A stretch of DNA of 7,281 bases from SIG480 sp045537045 (GCA_045537045.1 JAZSOS010000001.1:1-7281), one strand, 5' to 3'. Shown: positions 1-6,722, counted from the first letter of the stretch. Program-made: numbers and translations. The notes: generated from the letters alone by a model not told the origin.

Positions 1-1121
1 CCCTTACTGCTGCAATCACCAAGACTCTCTCCCTTATCAACGGTTCTGAGTTCCTTGATTACAGCCAGATCGACAACTGCCCCGAGGAAAGAGCTCGTGG
101 TATCACAATCAACTCCAGACACGTTGAGTACGAGACTGCAAACCGTCACTACGCTCACGTTGACTGCCCCGGACACGCAGACTACGTTAAGAACATGATC
201 ACAGGTGCTGCTCAGATGGACGGCGCTATCCTCGTTGTTGCAGGTACAGACGGACCTCTTCAGCAGACCAGAGAGCACGTTCTTCTTGCTCGTCAGGTTG
301 GCGTTCCCGCAATCGTTGTATTCATGAACAAGTGTGACCTCGTTGACGACGAAGAGCTCCTCGAGCTCGTTGAGATGGAAATCAGAGAGCTTCTCTCTGA
401 GTACGAGTTCCCGGGTGATGACACACCGATCGTTAAGGGTTCTGCTCTTGCTGCTCTCGAAGCTAGCGATGACCAGAGCGATGCAGCATATGCTCCGATC
501 CTTGAACTCATGGATGCTGTTGACAGCTACATCCCGACACCGGAGCGTAAGGCTGACCTCCCGTTCCTCATGCCGGTTGAAGACGTTATGACAATCACAG
601 GCCGTGGTACTGTTGCTACAGGTCGTGTTGAGCGTGGCCAGATTAAGCTTAACGAAGAAGTTGAGCTCGTTGGTCTCACAGACGAGAGCCGCAAGACTGT
701 TGTTACAGGTATCGAAATGTTCCGTAAGCTCCTCGACTATGCAGAAGCTGGCGACAACATCGGTGCTCTTCTCCGTGGTATCGCACGTGACGAAATTAAG
801 CGTGGTCAGGTTCTTGCAAAGCCGGGTTCCATCAACCCGCACACAAAGTTCAAGGGCCAGGTTTACGTCCTTAAGAAGGAAGAAGGCGGCCGTCATAAGC
901 CTTTCTTCACCAACTACCGTCCGCAGTTCTACTTCCGTACAACTGACGTTACAGGTGTTATCACACTTGAAGACGGCGTTGAGATGTGCATGCCGGGCGA
1001 TAACGTTGTTATGAACGTTGAGCTCATCACTCCGATCGCTATCGAAGAGGGTCTCCGCTTCGCTATCCGTGAAGGCGGCAGAACTGTCGGTTCCGGCGTT
1101 GTTATCGGCGTTAACGCATAA
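1..1121 (+). CDS. tuf: Translation elongation factor Tu (EF-Tu), 5'-truncated by window edge
   Basis: This is the GTPase that delivers aminoacyl-tRNA to the ribosomal A site in the cytoplasm. The reading frame is open from base 3 to the TAA at 1119-1121 (372 residues visible). About 26 N-terminal residues, including the G1 P-loop GHVDHGKT, lie outside the window, so the full protein would be about 398 residues, normal for the family. Visible G-domain motifs are G2 RGITI (96-110), G3 DCPGH (162-176), G4 NKCD (327-338) and G5 SAL (441-449). Domain 2 follows with GRGTVATGRVERG, and domain 3 carries GGRHKPFF and YRPQFYFRTTDVTG. The gene ends in REGGRTVGSGVV, the usual EF-Tu tail. Codon use is strongly biased (CTC/CTT for Leu, CGT for Arg, GTT for Val), as expected for a very highly expressed gene, and differs from its neighbours. 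A terminator follows 20 bases after the stop, so tuf is the last gene of its transcript. Confidence 0.98.
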   Translation, partial: LTAAITKTLSLINGSEFLDYSQIDNCPEERARGITINSRHVEYETANRHYAHVDCPGHADYVKNMITGAAQMDGAILVVAGTDGPLQQTREHVLLARQVGVPAIVVFMNKCDLVDDEELLELVEMEIRELLSEYEFPGDDTPIVKGSALAALEASDDQSDAAYAPILELMDAVDSYIPTPERKADLPFLMPVEDVMTITGRGTVATGRVERGQIKLNEEVELVGLTDESRKTVVTGIEMFRKLLDYAEAGDNIGALLRGIARDEIKRGQVLAKPGSINPHTKFKGQVYVLKKEEGGRHKPFFTNYRPQFYFRTTDVTGVITLEDGVEMCMPGDNVVMNVELITPIAIEEGLRFAIREGGRTVGSGVVIGVNA

Positions 1122-1141
1122 TTAAAGATTGTAATAATCTT

Positions 1142-1174
1142 AAACGGGTATCGGAAAACCGATACCCGTTTTTT
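1142..1174 (+). terminator. Intrinsic terminator of tuf
   Basis: A perfect 13-bp inverted repeat (1142-1154 with 1159-1171) closes on an AAAA loop. The right arm runs into a T-tract at 1169-1174. It lies 20 bases after the tuf stop codon and should end the tuf transcript before the next, separately promoted gene. Confidence 0.93.
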
Positions 1175-1200
1175 CTTTGGTTGTGCACCGTGATAAAGGC

Positions 1201-1229
1201 TTTATTTTCCTTCGCGGTTGTGATACAAT
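1201..1229 (+). promoter_or_regulatory. Probable sigma-A extended -10 promoter for the aldose epimerase gene
   Basis: TGA followed by TACAAT (1221-1229) fits an extended -10 element (TGnTATAAT) with one mismatch. Only a weak -35 (TTTATT, 1201-1206) lies 17 bases upstream, which is acceptable for an extended -10 promoter. It sits between the tuf terminator and the ribosome binding site of the next gene, with an expected start near 1236. No experimental support. Confidence 0.5.
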
Positions 1230-1260
1230 ATATGTAAATGCAAAATTCGGAGGTATAAAT

Positions 1261-2130
1261 ATGACTGTTGTAACAATAAAAAACAGTGAGCTTACCGTTA
1301 AGATCAAAACTCTTGGCGCAGAGATTACATCCGTAACAGATAATTCCGGCAAAGAATACATATGGTGCGGAGACCCCGCAGTGTGGGACGCCCAGTGTCC
1401 GAATCTTTTCCCGATAGTAGGCCGCCTTTGCAACCATGGTGACGGCAAATATCCGCTCGGAGGAAAAATGTATGAGATGGGTATGCACGGGTTTGCAAAA
1501 ATATCTGAATTTGAGATAGAAAACCAAAGTGAGAACAGTGCAACATTCCTTCTTCGCTCCAATGATGAAACACGCGCACAGTATCCGTTTGATTTTGAGT
1601 TTCGCATTGTATACACTCTTGATGGGCGCAAGGTCAAGGTAGACTTTATTACAGATAACAAGACTAAGGGAAATATGTATTACTCCGCCGGTGCGCACGA
1701 GGGCTATGCGATAAACGGCGGAATTGAGAATTACAGCTTAGTTCTTGATGAGGCTGAAACGCTTGGGAAATACGAGGTTCTTGCGACAGGCGGTATCGGA
1801 GAGGATGTAACGGTTGTTTTTGAAAACTCCCGCGAGCTTAAGCTTCGTGACGATTTCTTCGCGTTTGATGCGCTTATCTTCTTTGATATAAAATCACGCG
1901 GAGTTGCTGTGCGTGATGACCGCACGGGTGAGAGCATACATGTTGCATTTCCGGGCTTTGATACGCTTCTTGTATGGAAAAGACAGGTCGGAGAGTATAT
2001 CTGCATCGAGCCGTGGGCAGGCGCACCGGAACTTTCATGGAAGCCGTATGACGATTTCACAAACAAGTGGCGTATTCGCACCCTTTCTGAGGGAGAGAGT
2101 GAAACACTTACGCACACAATAACATTTTGA
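1261..2130 (+). CDS. Aldose 1-epimerase family protein, LacX/galactose mutarotase-like
   Basis: The 289-residue protein belongs to the galactose mutarotase-like superfamily and most resembles the LacX-type aldose 1-epimerases. These are expected to interconvert alpha and beta anomers of sugars in the cytoplasm. Supporting motifs are FPIVGRL (50-56), HGFAK (76-80), GAHEGY (144-149) and CIEPWAG (248-254). The likely catalytic pair is His76 and His146 with Glu250 as the general base, by analogy with known mutarotases. Length is normal for the LacX branch. The ATG at 1261 is chosen over the upstream in-frame ATG at 1177 because GGAGG (1249-1253) sits 7 bases before it, and because the upstream extension would run through the promoter. 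The sugar substrate cannot be read from sequence, and no sugar-utilisation genes are adjacent. GAHEGY has Glu where many relatives have Pro. Confidence 0.9.
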   Translation: MTVVTIKNSELTVKIKTLGAEITSVTDNSGKEYIWCGDPAVWDAQCPNLFPIVGRLCNHGDGKYPLGGKMYEMGMHGFAKISEFEIENQSENSATFLLRSNDETRAQYPFDFEFRIVYTLDGRKVKVDFITDNKTKGNMYYSAGAHEGYAINGGIENYSLVLDEAETLGKYEVLATGGIGEDVTVVFENSRELKLRDDFFAFDALIFFDIKSRGVAVRDDRTGESIHVAFPGFDTLLVWKRQVGEYICIEPWAGAPELSWKPYDDFTNKWRIRTLSEGESETLTHTITF

Positions 2131-2141
2131 TTAAAATGGTA

Positions 2142-2173
2142 CGGACAGCTCCTATGAGCTGTCCGACTGTTTT
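2142..2173 (+). terminator. Intrinsic terminator after the aldose epimerase gene
   Basis: A perfect 10-bp stem (2142-2151 with 2156-2165) has a CTAT loop and begins 12 bases after the stop. The T-tract is interrupted (ACTGTTTT), and upstream AAAA (2135-2138) can pair with it to lengthen the stem. Its efficiency may therefore be lower than that of the tuf terminator. Confidence 0.75.
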
Positions 2174-2217
2174 GCAGGTATTTTTTGTATTGCCCGATTT
2201 TACCTGTGCAACTGCTG

Positions 2218-2246
2218 TTGACAGAAAGCACGATTTTGCTTATAAT
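2218..2246 (+). promoter_or_regulatory. Consensus sigma-A promoter of the TSCPD/ACT-MBL operon
   Basis: TTGACA (2218-2223) and TATAAT (2241-2246) are separated by exactly 17 bases. Both hexamers match the sigma-70/sigma-A consensus perfectly. The expected start is near 2253, which leaves a leader of about 25 bases before the ATG at 2278. Such a promoter predicts strong vegetative expression unless a repressor acts; I see no clear operator palindrome overlapping it. Confidence 0.9.
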
Positions 2247-2277
2247 TATAATTAAGGGAAATAAGGAGATAATACAA

Positions 2278-2535
2278 ATGGAACACACATATAAAACACG
2301 CGGCGTTTGCTCAATGGAAATCAATTTCAGCCTTGACGGTGACGTTGTATCAAATGTCAGCTTTGTTGGAGGATGCAACGGAAACTTAAAGGCAATATCA
2401 AAGCTTGTTGACGGCATGACGGTATCGGAGATTGAGGAAAAGCTTCTCGGTAACACCTGCCGTGAAAAGGTCACATCATGCGCAGACCAGCTTGCACGCG
2501 CCGTTCGCGCCGCATATGATGAAGAAGGAAAATAA
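2278..2535 (+). CDS. Small TSCPD domain-containing protein (TIGR03905-type)
   Basis: This 85-residue protein consists almost entirely of a TSCPD domain, the Cys-rich module also found at the C terminus of some adenosylcobalamin-dependent ribonucleotide reductases. It matches the stand-alone clostridial family described as TIGR03905. Four cysteines are visible: Cys11 (GVCS), Cys33 (GGCNGN), Cys61 (NTCRE) and Cys68 in TSCADQLA, the segment that names the domain. They could bind a metal or form disulfides, but this is inference; the function of the stand-alone family is unknown. The start at 2278 is supported by AAGGAG (2263-2268), 9 bases upstream and downstream of a consensus promoter. An earlier in-frame ATG at 2185 lies upstream of the promoter and is rejected. 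The stop codon abuts the next gene's ATG, so the two are cotranscribed and probably translationally coupled. Confidence 0.9.
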   Translation: MEHTYKTRGVCSMEINFSLDGDVVSNVSFVGGCNGNLKAISKLVDGMTVSEIEEKLLGNTCREKVTSCADQLARAVRAAYDEEGK

Positions 2536-3978
2536 ATGAAAAAAACATACGTTACCACCATGCCGAACCACATCGGCTCTTTTTTAAAGGCAAGCCGCCT
2601 TTTTGCTTCATTAGGTGTCAATATTACCCGTGTAAGCTATAACAAGGCGGTCGATTCGCACACTCTTTTTATTGATGCCGAAGGAACTCGTGAGCAGCTT
2701 GAACAGGCAGAAAGGGAGCTTCGTGAGATAGGATATCTTCGCAATATAACGGATGAAAAAAGCGTTGTACTGCTTGAGTTTCGCCTGCGCGATGTTCCGG
2801 GCAGCGTCACTGATGTCCTGGCACTTATTGATGAGTTTAAGTTTAACATTTCATACATCAGTTCACAGGAAAACGGCACGGATTATCAGATGTTCAAAAT
2901 GGGACTTTTTGTTGACGGCTCGGAAAAAATTACCGAGTTTCTCTCGCGTGCCGAGGAGCTTTGCGAGGTGCGAGTAATTGACTATAACCCCGCGGAAAAG
3001 GTGTTTGACAACAGCATTTTTTATAATTCGTTTGTTTCAAGCCTTGCAGAGGGAATGAACCTTTCCGAGGATGATAAAAACGAGCTGCTTGTAAATGCAA
3101 ATCTCGCGATGCAGACGCTGGATGAAAAGGGGCTCTCTCCATTCCGTACATTTGACAGCATAGGAAAGTTTGCAAATCTTCTTATCGAATGCCGAGGGCA
3201 GGCGTTCAACCCGCGCATAAGCCGTCATAAGCTTACGGATAATACGTATCTTTTGCTTATTGAGCCGCCGTGCGGAAGTAATACAGCGATAATGCGTAAT
3301 GGGAAGAAAGCCTTTTTTGTTGACAGCGGATATGCGTGCTACCGCGAGGAAATGATTGAGCTTTTACGCCGCCTGATGCCCGATTATGACGAGCTTGATA
3401 AGGTTCTGTTTCTTACTCACGCCGATGTTGACCATTGCGGGCTTGCATCGGAGTTTGATAAGATTTACACAAGCGAAAAAACGCGCGAATGCTTATCTCT
3501 AGAATATGAAGGGCGCGATGGCTTCCGTGAGAAAAATCCGCTTCACAAGCCGTATGTAAGAACCTGCAGGATTTTAACCTCACATAAGGGAATAAATCCC
3601 CGAAAAATTATCACTCCGTGGAAGTCGGAGGATGAGCAGAAATCCCTTCTGCGCCAAACCGGCAATCTGGAATTTGGTGATTTAAGCTTTGAGGTGTATG
3701 AGGGAAAAGGCGGGCATCTTCCGGGTGAGACCGTGCTTATTGATTATACTAATCGTATTGCTTTTACCGGAGATATATACGTAAACATTAAGGGAATGAC
3801 GCCTGAGCAGGCAAAATATAACACGTATGCGCCTATTCTTATGACGTCTGTTGATACCGACCCCAAGCTTTGTGCAGAGGAACGCCGCGCCATATTGCAA
3901 CGCCTCGGCGCAGGCAACTGGAAGGTTTTTGGTTCTCACGGAGGCGTGAAGGAATACAACATTAATATTGAAGAATGA
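2536..3978 (+). CDS. Tandem-ACT / metallo-beta-lactamase-fold hydrolase fusion
   Basis: The 480-residue cytoplasmic protein has no signal peptide or membrane segment. Residues 1-72 and 76-150 look like two ACT domains: the first has MPNHIGSFLKASRLFASLGVNI, a typical ACT ligand-loop and helix pattern, and the second has DVPGSVTDVLALIDEFKFNI. ACT pairs usually bind amino acids or similar small ligands. Residues 151-235 form a mainly helical linker I cannot assign. From about 236 the MBL fold begins. Its metal-site candidates are THADVDH (His295, Asp297, Asp299, His300), His394 in GGHLPGE, Asp413 in FTGD and His468 in GSHGG, so the active site looks complete. The second His of the usual HxHxDH motif is Asp. 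The ATG at 2536 directly follows the TAA of the TSCPD gene, with AAGGAA (2525-2530) as its ribosome binding site. A ligand-gated hydrolase is a reasonable inference; its substrate is unknown. Confidence 0.88.
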   Translation: MKKTYVTTMPNHIGSFLKASRLFASLGVNITRVSYNKAVDSHTLFIDAEGTREQLEQAERELREIGYLRNITDEKSVVLLEFRLRDVPGSVTDVLALIDEFKFNISYISSQENGTDYQMFKMGLFVDGSEKITEFLSRAEELCEVRVIDYNPAEKVFDNSIFYNSFVSSLAEGMNLSEDDKNELLVNANLAMQTLDEKGLSPFRTFDSIGKFANLLIECRGQAFNPRISRHKLTDNTYLLLIEPPCGSNTAIMRNGKKAFFVDSGYACYREEMIELLRRLMPDYDELDKVLFLTHADVDHCGLASEFDKIYTSEKTRECLSLEYEGRDGFREKNPLHKPYVRTCRILTSHKGINPRKIITPWKSEDEQKSLLRQTGNLEFGDLSFEVYEGKGGHLPGETVLIDYTNRIAFTGDIYVNIKGMTPEQAKYNTYAPILMTSVDTDPKLCAEERRAILQRLGAGNWKVFGSHGGVKEYNINIEE

Positions 3979-3981
3979 AAG

Positions 3982-4025
3982 ACGGAGATGTAAAAGGTCA
4001 GTGACTTTTTTGCATCTCCGTTTTT
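3982..4025 (+). terminator. Intrinsic terminator between convergent genes
   Basis: The outer stem CGGAGATG (3983-3990) pairs perfectly with 4013-4020 and is followed by TTTTT (4021-4025). Inside it, an A-rich segment (3992-3997) can pair with T-rich sequence (4005-4011), giving a long hairpin. It begins just after the stop of the ACT-MBL gene. It also lies 11 bases beyond the stop of the convergent DUF554 gene, where it may act on the minus strand, though the minus-strand tail TCTTTCA is weak. Confidence 0.85.
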
Positions 4026-4035
4026 AGATTGTTTT

Positions 4036-4740
4036 TCATACCGCTATGGGAATTAAATTAAACAAAAAATATATCAGGGGGACGAGAAACGGCGCGGGGA
4101 GCATATCCGCAACCTTGAATTTTGAAATGCCGAGAATGTTAAAACCCAGTCCTATGATAATCACGCTTCCGGCACACGTTATTTCCGAAATAAGAGCCGC
4201 ATCAGTAAGAAATCCCTGAAGCAATCCCGCACCGAGGACAAGCGCACCCTGAAAGAGAAAAACGAATATTGCGGCAAGCATAACTCCGATACCAAGCGTG
4301 CTTGCGAGCATGCACGAGGATATGAGGTCGAGCACGGATTTTGTGAAAATCAGAGTATGGTCACCGGAAAGCCCTGAATTGAGCGAACCGACTATCGTCA
4401 TTGCTCCCACACAAAATAGCAAACTTCCTGTCATAAATCCCTCCGCAATTGATGTTTTCTCTCCATCGCGGCGAAATTTTCGTTCAAAAAATTGCCCGAC
4501 TGCATTTATCTTTCCGTCAATATCAAGGAATGTTCCGATTATCGTGCCAAGCACCATTGAAACTATCAGAACAATCGTGTTCGAGCCGGAGAGCGCACCG
4601 TCTATGCCGATATAGACCGTGCACAGCCCTATCGCTGTCATAACTGCGCGGGAAACGCGCTCCGGAATACCTTTTTTAAGCAAAAGCCCGATACTTGAGC
4701 CGACAAGCACGGTGAATGTGTTTATAATAACGCCTATCAT
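4036..4740 (-). CDS. DUF554 family integral membrane protein (YdfK/YqgA-like)
   Basis: The 234-residue, very hydrophobic protein has about six or seven predicted membrane segments and matches the DUF554 family. The family hallmarks are the N-terminal MIGVIINTFTVLVGSSIG, KKGIPERV (22-29), and the central FMTGSLLFCVGAMTIVGS (102-119), followed by DHTLIFTKSVLDLISSCMLAS (127-147). Family members are often annotated as possible transporters, but no substrate is established. The ATG at 4740 is preferred over one at 4749: AAGG (4754-4751) lies 10 bases before 4740 but only one base before 4749, and family members start with MIG. It has its own promoter, runs opposite to the ACT-MBL gene and is separated from spoVAE by a terminator, so it is probably monocistronic and unrelated to sporulation. 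Confidence 0.92.
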   Translation of the reverse strand: MIGVIINTFTVLVGSSIGLLLKKGIPERVSRAVMTAIGLCTVYIGIDGALSGSNTIVLIVSMVLGTIIGTFLDIDGKINAVGQFFERKFRRDGEKTSIAEGFMTGSLLFCVGAMTIVGSLNSGLSGDHTLIFTKSVLDLISSCMLASTLGIGVMLAAIFVFLFQGALVLGAGLLQGFLTDAALISEITCAGSVIIIGLGFNILGISKFKVADMLPAPFLVPLIYFLFNLIPIAV

Positions 4741-4800
4741 ATGTGTCATTCCTTTTTAGTGAAATTTTTCCGGTTTAAAAAAATGATTTTGTATAATTGT

Positions 4801-4829
4801 ATTTTATCATATTGGCGCAGAATTGTCAA
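4801..4829 (-). promoter_or_regulatory. Sigma-A promoter of the DUF554 gene
   Basis: On the minus strand, TTGACA (4829-4824) and TAAAAT (4806-4801) are 17 bases apart, with TATGA just before the -10. The predicted start near 4794 gives a leader of about 54 bases to the ATG at 4740. The -35 box is fused to the U-tract of the preceding spoVA terminator. Confidence 0.82.
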
Positions 4830-4870
4830 AAAAGGGATTGTAGCAAAACAGCATTTAGCTACAATCCCTT
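4826..4870 (-). terminator. Intrinsic terminator of the spoVA cluster
   Basis: A perfect 13-bp inverted repeat (4870-4858 with 4844-4832, read on the minus strand) has a 13-base loop and is followed on the minus strand by a run of six Ts (4833-4828, shared with the stem end). It begins 24 bases after the spoVAE stop codon and should end the spoVAC-D-E transcript. Confidence 0.92.
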
Positions 4871-4894
4871 CGACTTTATCTAAAAAAACAGCTT

Positions 4895-5248
4895 CTATTT
4901 CTCGTGCGTTTTGAATATCACGGAAACAAGTAGTCCAAACAAAACTGATGCAGTTATTCCGGCGGCAGATGCCGTAACACCTCCCTTAAAAGCACCGAGG
5001 AATCCTTCGGCGTTTACGGCTTTTTTTACGCCTTTTGCAAGAAGATGCCCAAAACCGGTGAGCGGAACGCTTGCACCTGCACCGGCAAAATCTGCAATGG
5101 GACCGTACAGACCTATAGCGGACAGAATAACGCCCGCAACAACGTAGCCGGTAAGAATGCGGGCAGGCGTAAGTTTCGTGCGGTCAATTAAAATTTGCCC
5201 TATTCCGCAGAAAAGGCCGCCTACTAAGAATGCGCGCAAAAACTCCAT
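4895..5248 (-). CDS. spoVAE: Stage V sporulation protein AE (SpoVAE / SpoVAEb family)
   Basis: The 117-residue integral membrane protein is part of the SpoVA complex, which carries Ca-dipicolinic acid across the inner forespore/spore membrane. It belongs to the same family as SpoVAC, and the two share one layout: LRAFLVGGLFCGIGQIL (4-20) aligns with IKAFLIGGAICILGQIL of SpoVAC, and GAGASVPLTGFG (56-67) with GAGTLVPITGFA. Hydrophobic segments lie at about 4-21, 33-53, 56-72 and 88-112, followed by a short charged tail ending THEK. The start at 5248 is set by GAGGTG (5262-5257), 8 bases upstream and overlapping the end of spoVAD. A longer frame beginning at 5416 would run through spoVAD and is not used. 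The gap to spoVAD is 5 bases, which implies coupled translation. It is the last gene of the cluster. Confidence 0.95.
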   Translation of the reverse strand: MEFLRAFLVGGLFCGIGQILIDRTKLTPARILTGYVVAGVILSAIGLYGPIADFAGAGASVPLTGFGHLLAKGVKKAVNAEGFLGAFKGGVTASAAGITASVLFGLLVSVIFKTHEK

Positions 5249-5253
5249 AATAT

Positions 5254-6255
5254 TTACACCTCTATAACAACGGCGTGGCAAACGCCGGGAATTGTTTCCT
5301 TTTGCTGAACGGTAAGCGGAGACTGAAGAGAACCCGTGCCCGCAAGCAGAACCTTTTTCCAACGCTTTTTTAAAAGTCCGTTCATGATGTATCCGGAAAA
5401 AACAGTTGCTGCGCATGCGCAGCCGGATGCGCCGGAATGCATATCCTGACGCTTGATATCGAACATCTCACAGCCGCAGTCTATATATTCATCGCCAAGG
5501 TTTACGCCGTCACGCGAGAGAAGGTCGATGAGTATTTTTCTTCCTACCTCGCCGAGGTCTCCCGTTGCAATGAGGTCATAATCCGAAGGTAAAGTGTTAG
5601 TGTTTTTGAAATGTGCGGAAAACGTTTCATATGCAGCGGGTGCCATTGCCGCGCCCATATTGTTTGCATCCGATATTCCGGAGTCCGTAACGCATCCGAA
5701 GGTTGCACACTTTATTTTCGGTAAGTCCTTTTCACTTTTTCCTACGATTGCACAACCGGCGCCCGTCACGGTACGCTGTGCTGTTGGCGGGCGCTGACCG
5801 CCGTATGCGAGCGGGTTGCGGTACTGCCGTTCTGCGGTACAGAAGTGCGAGGAAACGCTGACCGCCGCAGTGGGGAAACTTTCAGCGCTTACAAACTGTC
5901 CTGCAAGAGCAAGTCCCTCAACGAAGGTAGAGCATGCGCCGTAAAGTCCGATAAAAGGTATACCGGCATCCCGCCAGGCAAAGCTTGCCGCTACGCACTG
6001 GTTAAGAAGGTCACCACCGAAGATGCAACCCAGTTCATTTGTGGTCATACCGGCTTTTTGCAAAGCGTAATTAAGTGCCGTGTTGTGAAACTTGCTTTCT
6101 GCCTGCTCCCATGTCTTTTCACCGTAGCGGCCGTCGGTGATGCACTCGTCAAAGTATTCTGCGAGCGGGCCGTCACTTTCATTTTTTCCTACAATACATC
6201 CCGTGCCGAGAATTTTCGGCGCGCTTTTAAAAAATACAGTTTCTTTTCCCTTCAT
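5254..6255 (-). CDS. spoVAD: Stage V sporulation protein AD (SpoVAD), dipicolinic acid-binding
   Basis: The 333-residue protein matches full-length SpoVAD of Bacillus (about 338 residues). SpoVAD has a thiolase/ketoacyl-synthase-like fold, is held at the spore inner membrane with the other SpoVA proteins, and is known to bind dipicolinic acid. Family signatures here are FGGDLLNQC (79-87), GLYGACSTFVEGL (103-115, with Cys108 where thiolases keep their nucleophile), QRPPTAQRTVTGAG (154-167), TGDLGEVGR (231-239), the HSGASGCACAA segment (273-283) and the near-terminal TGSL/SPLTVQQKETIPGVCHAV (307-329). The ATG at 6255 is chosen because AAGGTGG (6267-6261) sits 5 bases before it; an in-frame GTG at 6264 lies inside that ribosome binding site and cannot be the start. 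It begins 10 bases after spoVAC and ends 5 bases before spoVAE. No disruption is seen. Confidence 0.97.
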   Translation of the reverse strand: MKGKETVFFKSAPKILGTGCIVGKNESDGPLAEYFDECITDGRYGEKTWEQAESKFHNTALNYALQKAGMTTNELGCIFGGDLLNQCVAASFAWRDAGIPFIGLYGACSTFVEGLALAGQFVSAESFPTAAVSVSSHFCTAERQYRNPLAYGGQRPPTAQRTVTGAGCAIVGKSEKDLPKIKCATFGCVTDSGISDANNMGAAMAPAAYETFSAHFKNTNTLPSDYDLIATGDLGEVGRKILIDLLSRDGVNLGDEYIDCGCEMFDIKRQDMHSGASGCACAATVFSGYIMNGLLKKRWKKVLLAGTGSLQSPLTVQQKETIPGVCHAVVIEV

Positions 6256-6265
6256 TATATCCACC

Positions 6266-6700
6266 TTATAAGAACAGAAGAATTATTCCGTAGAAAACGC
6301 TTGCCGATATACCCATAACGAGAACGGGACCTGCAAGCTTGAACATATTTGCGCACATACCGAGAATGTAGCCTTCACTTTTGAATTCAAGAGCCTCGGA
6401 GACGATTGAGTTTGCAAAACCGGTTATCGGAACGAGCGTGCCTGCACCGGCGTGCTTTGCAATCTTATCATACAATCCAAATCCTGTAAGAAGTGCAGAA
6501 AGTCCGATAAGCGTTATTGAAACCGCTGCGGATGCGTTGTCGCGGTCAAGACCTAAGGACATATACATATTTAAAAGTATTTGTCCCAGAATACATATTG
6601 CACCGCCGATGAGAAATGCTTTTATAAAATTTTTCAGATGCGGGGATTTCGGTTCAAGATTTTTGACATACTCCGCATATTCCTTTTTTGACATATTCAT
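6266..6700 (-). CDS. spoVAC: Stage V sporulation protein AC (SpoVAC)
   Basis: The 144-residue membrane protein is the first gene of the spoVA cluster. In Bacillus, SpoVAC behaves as a membrane-tension-gated channel for dipicolinic acid release; the same role is inferred here. After a charged N terminus of about 24 residues, hydrophobic segments lie at about 25-47, 57-79, 86-101 and 118-144. The family segment GAGTLVPITGFANSIVSEAL runs from residue 85. Length is close to the Bacillus protein (about 150). The ATG at 6700 is supported by GAGGTG (6713-6708), 7 bases upstream; a second in-frame ATG lies two codons later. No spoVAA or spoVAB lies upstream: the next gene is a divergent tRNA. The cluster is therefore the short C-D-E version usual in Clostridia. 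Confidence 0.96.
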   Translation of the reverse strand: MNMSKKEYAEYVKNLEPKSPHLKNFIKAFLIGGAICILGQILLNMYMSLGLDRDNASAAVSITLIGLSALLTGFGLYDKIAKHAGAGTLVPITGFANSIVSEALEFKSEGYILGMCANMFKLAGPVLVMGISASVFYGIILLFL

Positions 6701-6722
6701 TATTATTCACCTCTGCGACAGT

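Noticed and set aside
604..1014. 136-residue plus-strand frame inside tuf
   Set aside because: This out-of-frame shadow is made possible by the strong codon bias of tuf. It is a Ser/Leu/Val-rich translation with no motif.
1177..1260. Upstream in-frame start of the aldose epimerase at 1177
   Set aside because: The extension runs through the probable -10 element and has no ribosome binding site. ATG at 1261 has GGAGG at ideal spacing.
1111..1698. Minus-strand open frames of 195 and 173 residues over the epimerase 5' half
   Set aside because: Both run through the tuf terminator and oppose a well-supported gene. Neither shows a recognisable domain.
1731..2621. 296-residue minus-strand open frame
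   Set aside because: It overlaps the aldose epimerase, a terminator, a consensus promoter and the TSCPD gene on the other strand. It is Ser/Arg-rich, low-complexity sequence without a family, which is typical of an antisense shadow.
5249..5416. N-terminal extension of SpoVAE starting at 5416
   Set aside because: It would overlap spoVAD by over 160 bases in another frame. The SpoVAE family begins at MEFLRAF, which has its own ribosome binding site.
5845..6318. 157-residue plus-strand open frame over spoVAD
   Set aside because: It is antisense to conserved SpoVAD sequence, and its translation shows no family features.
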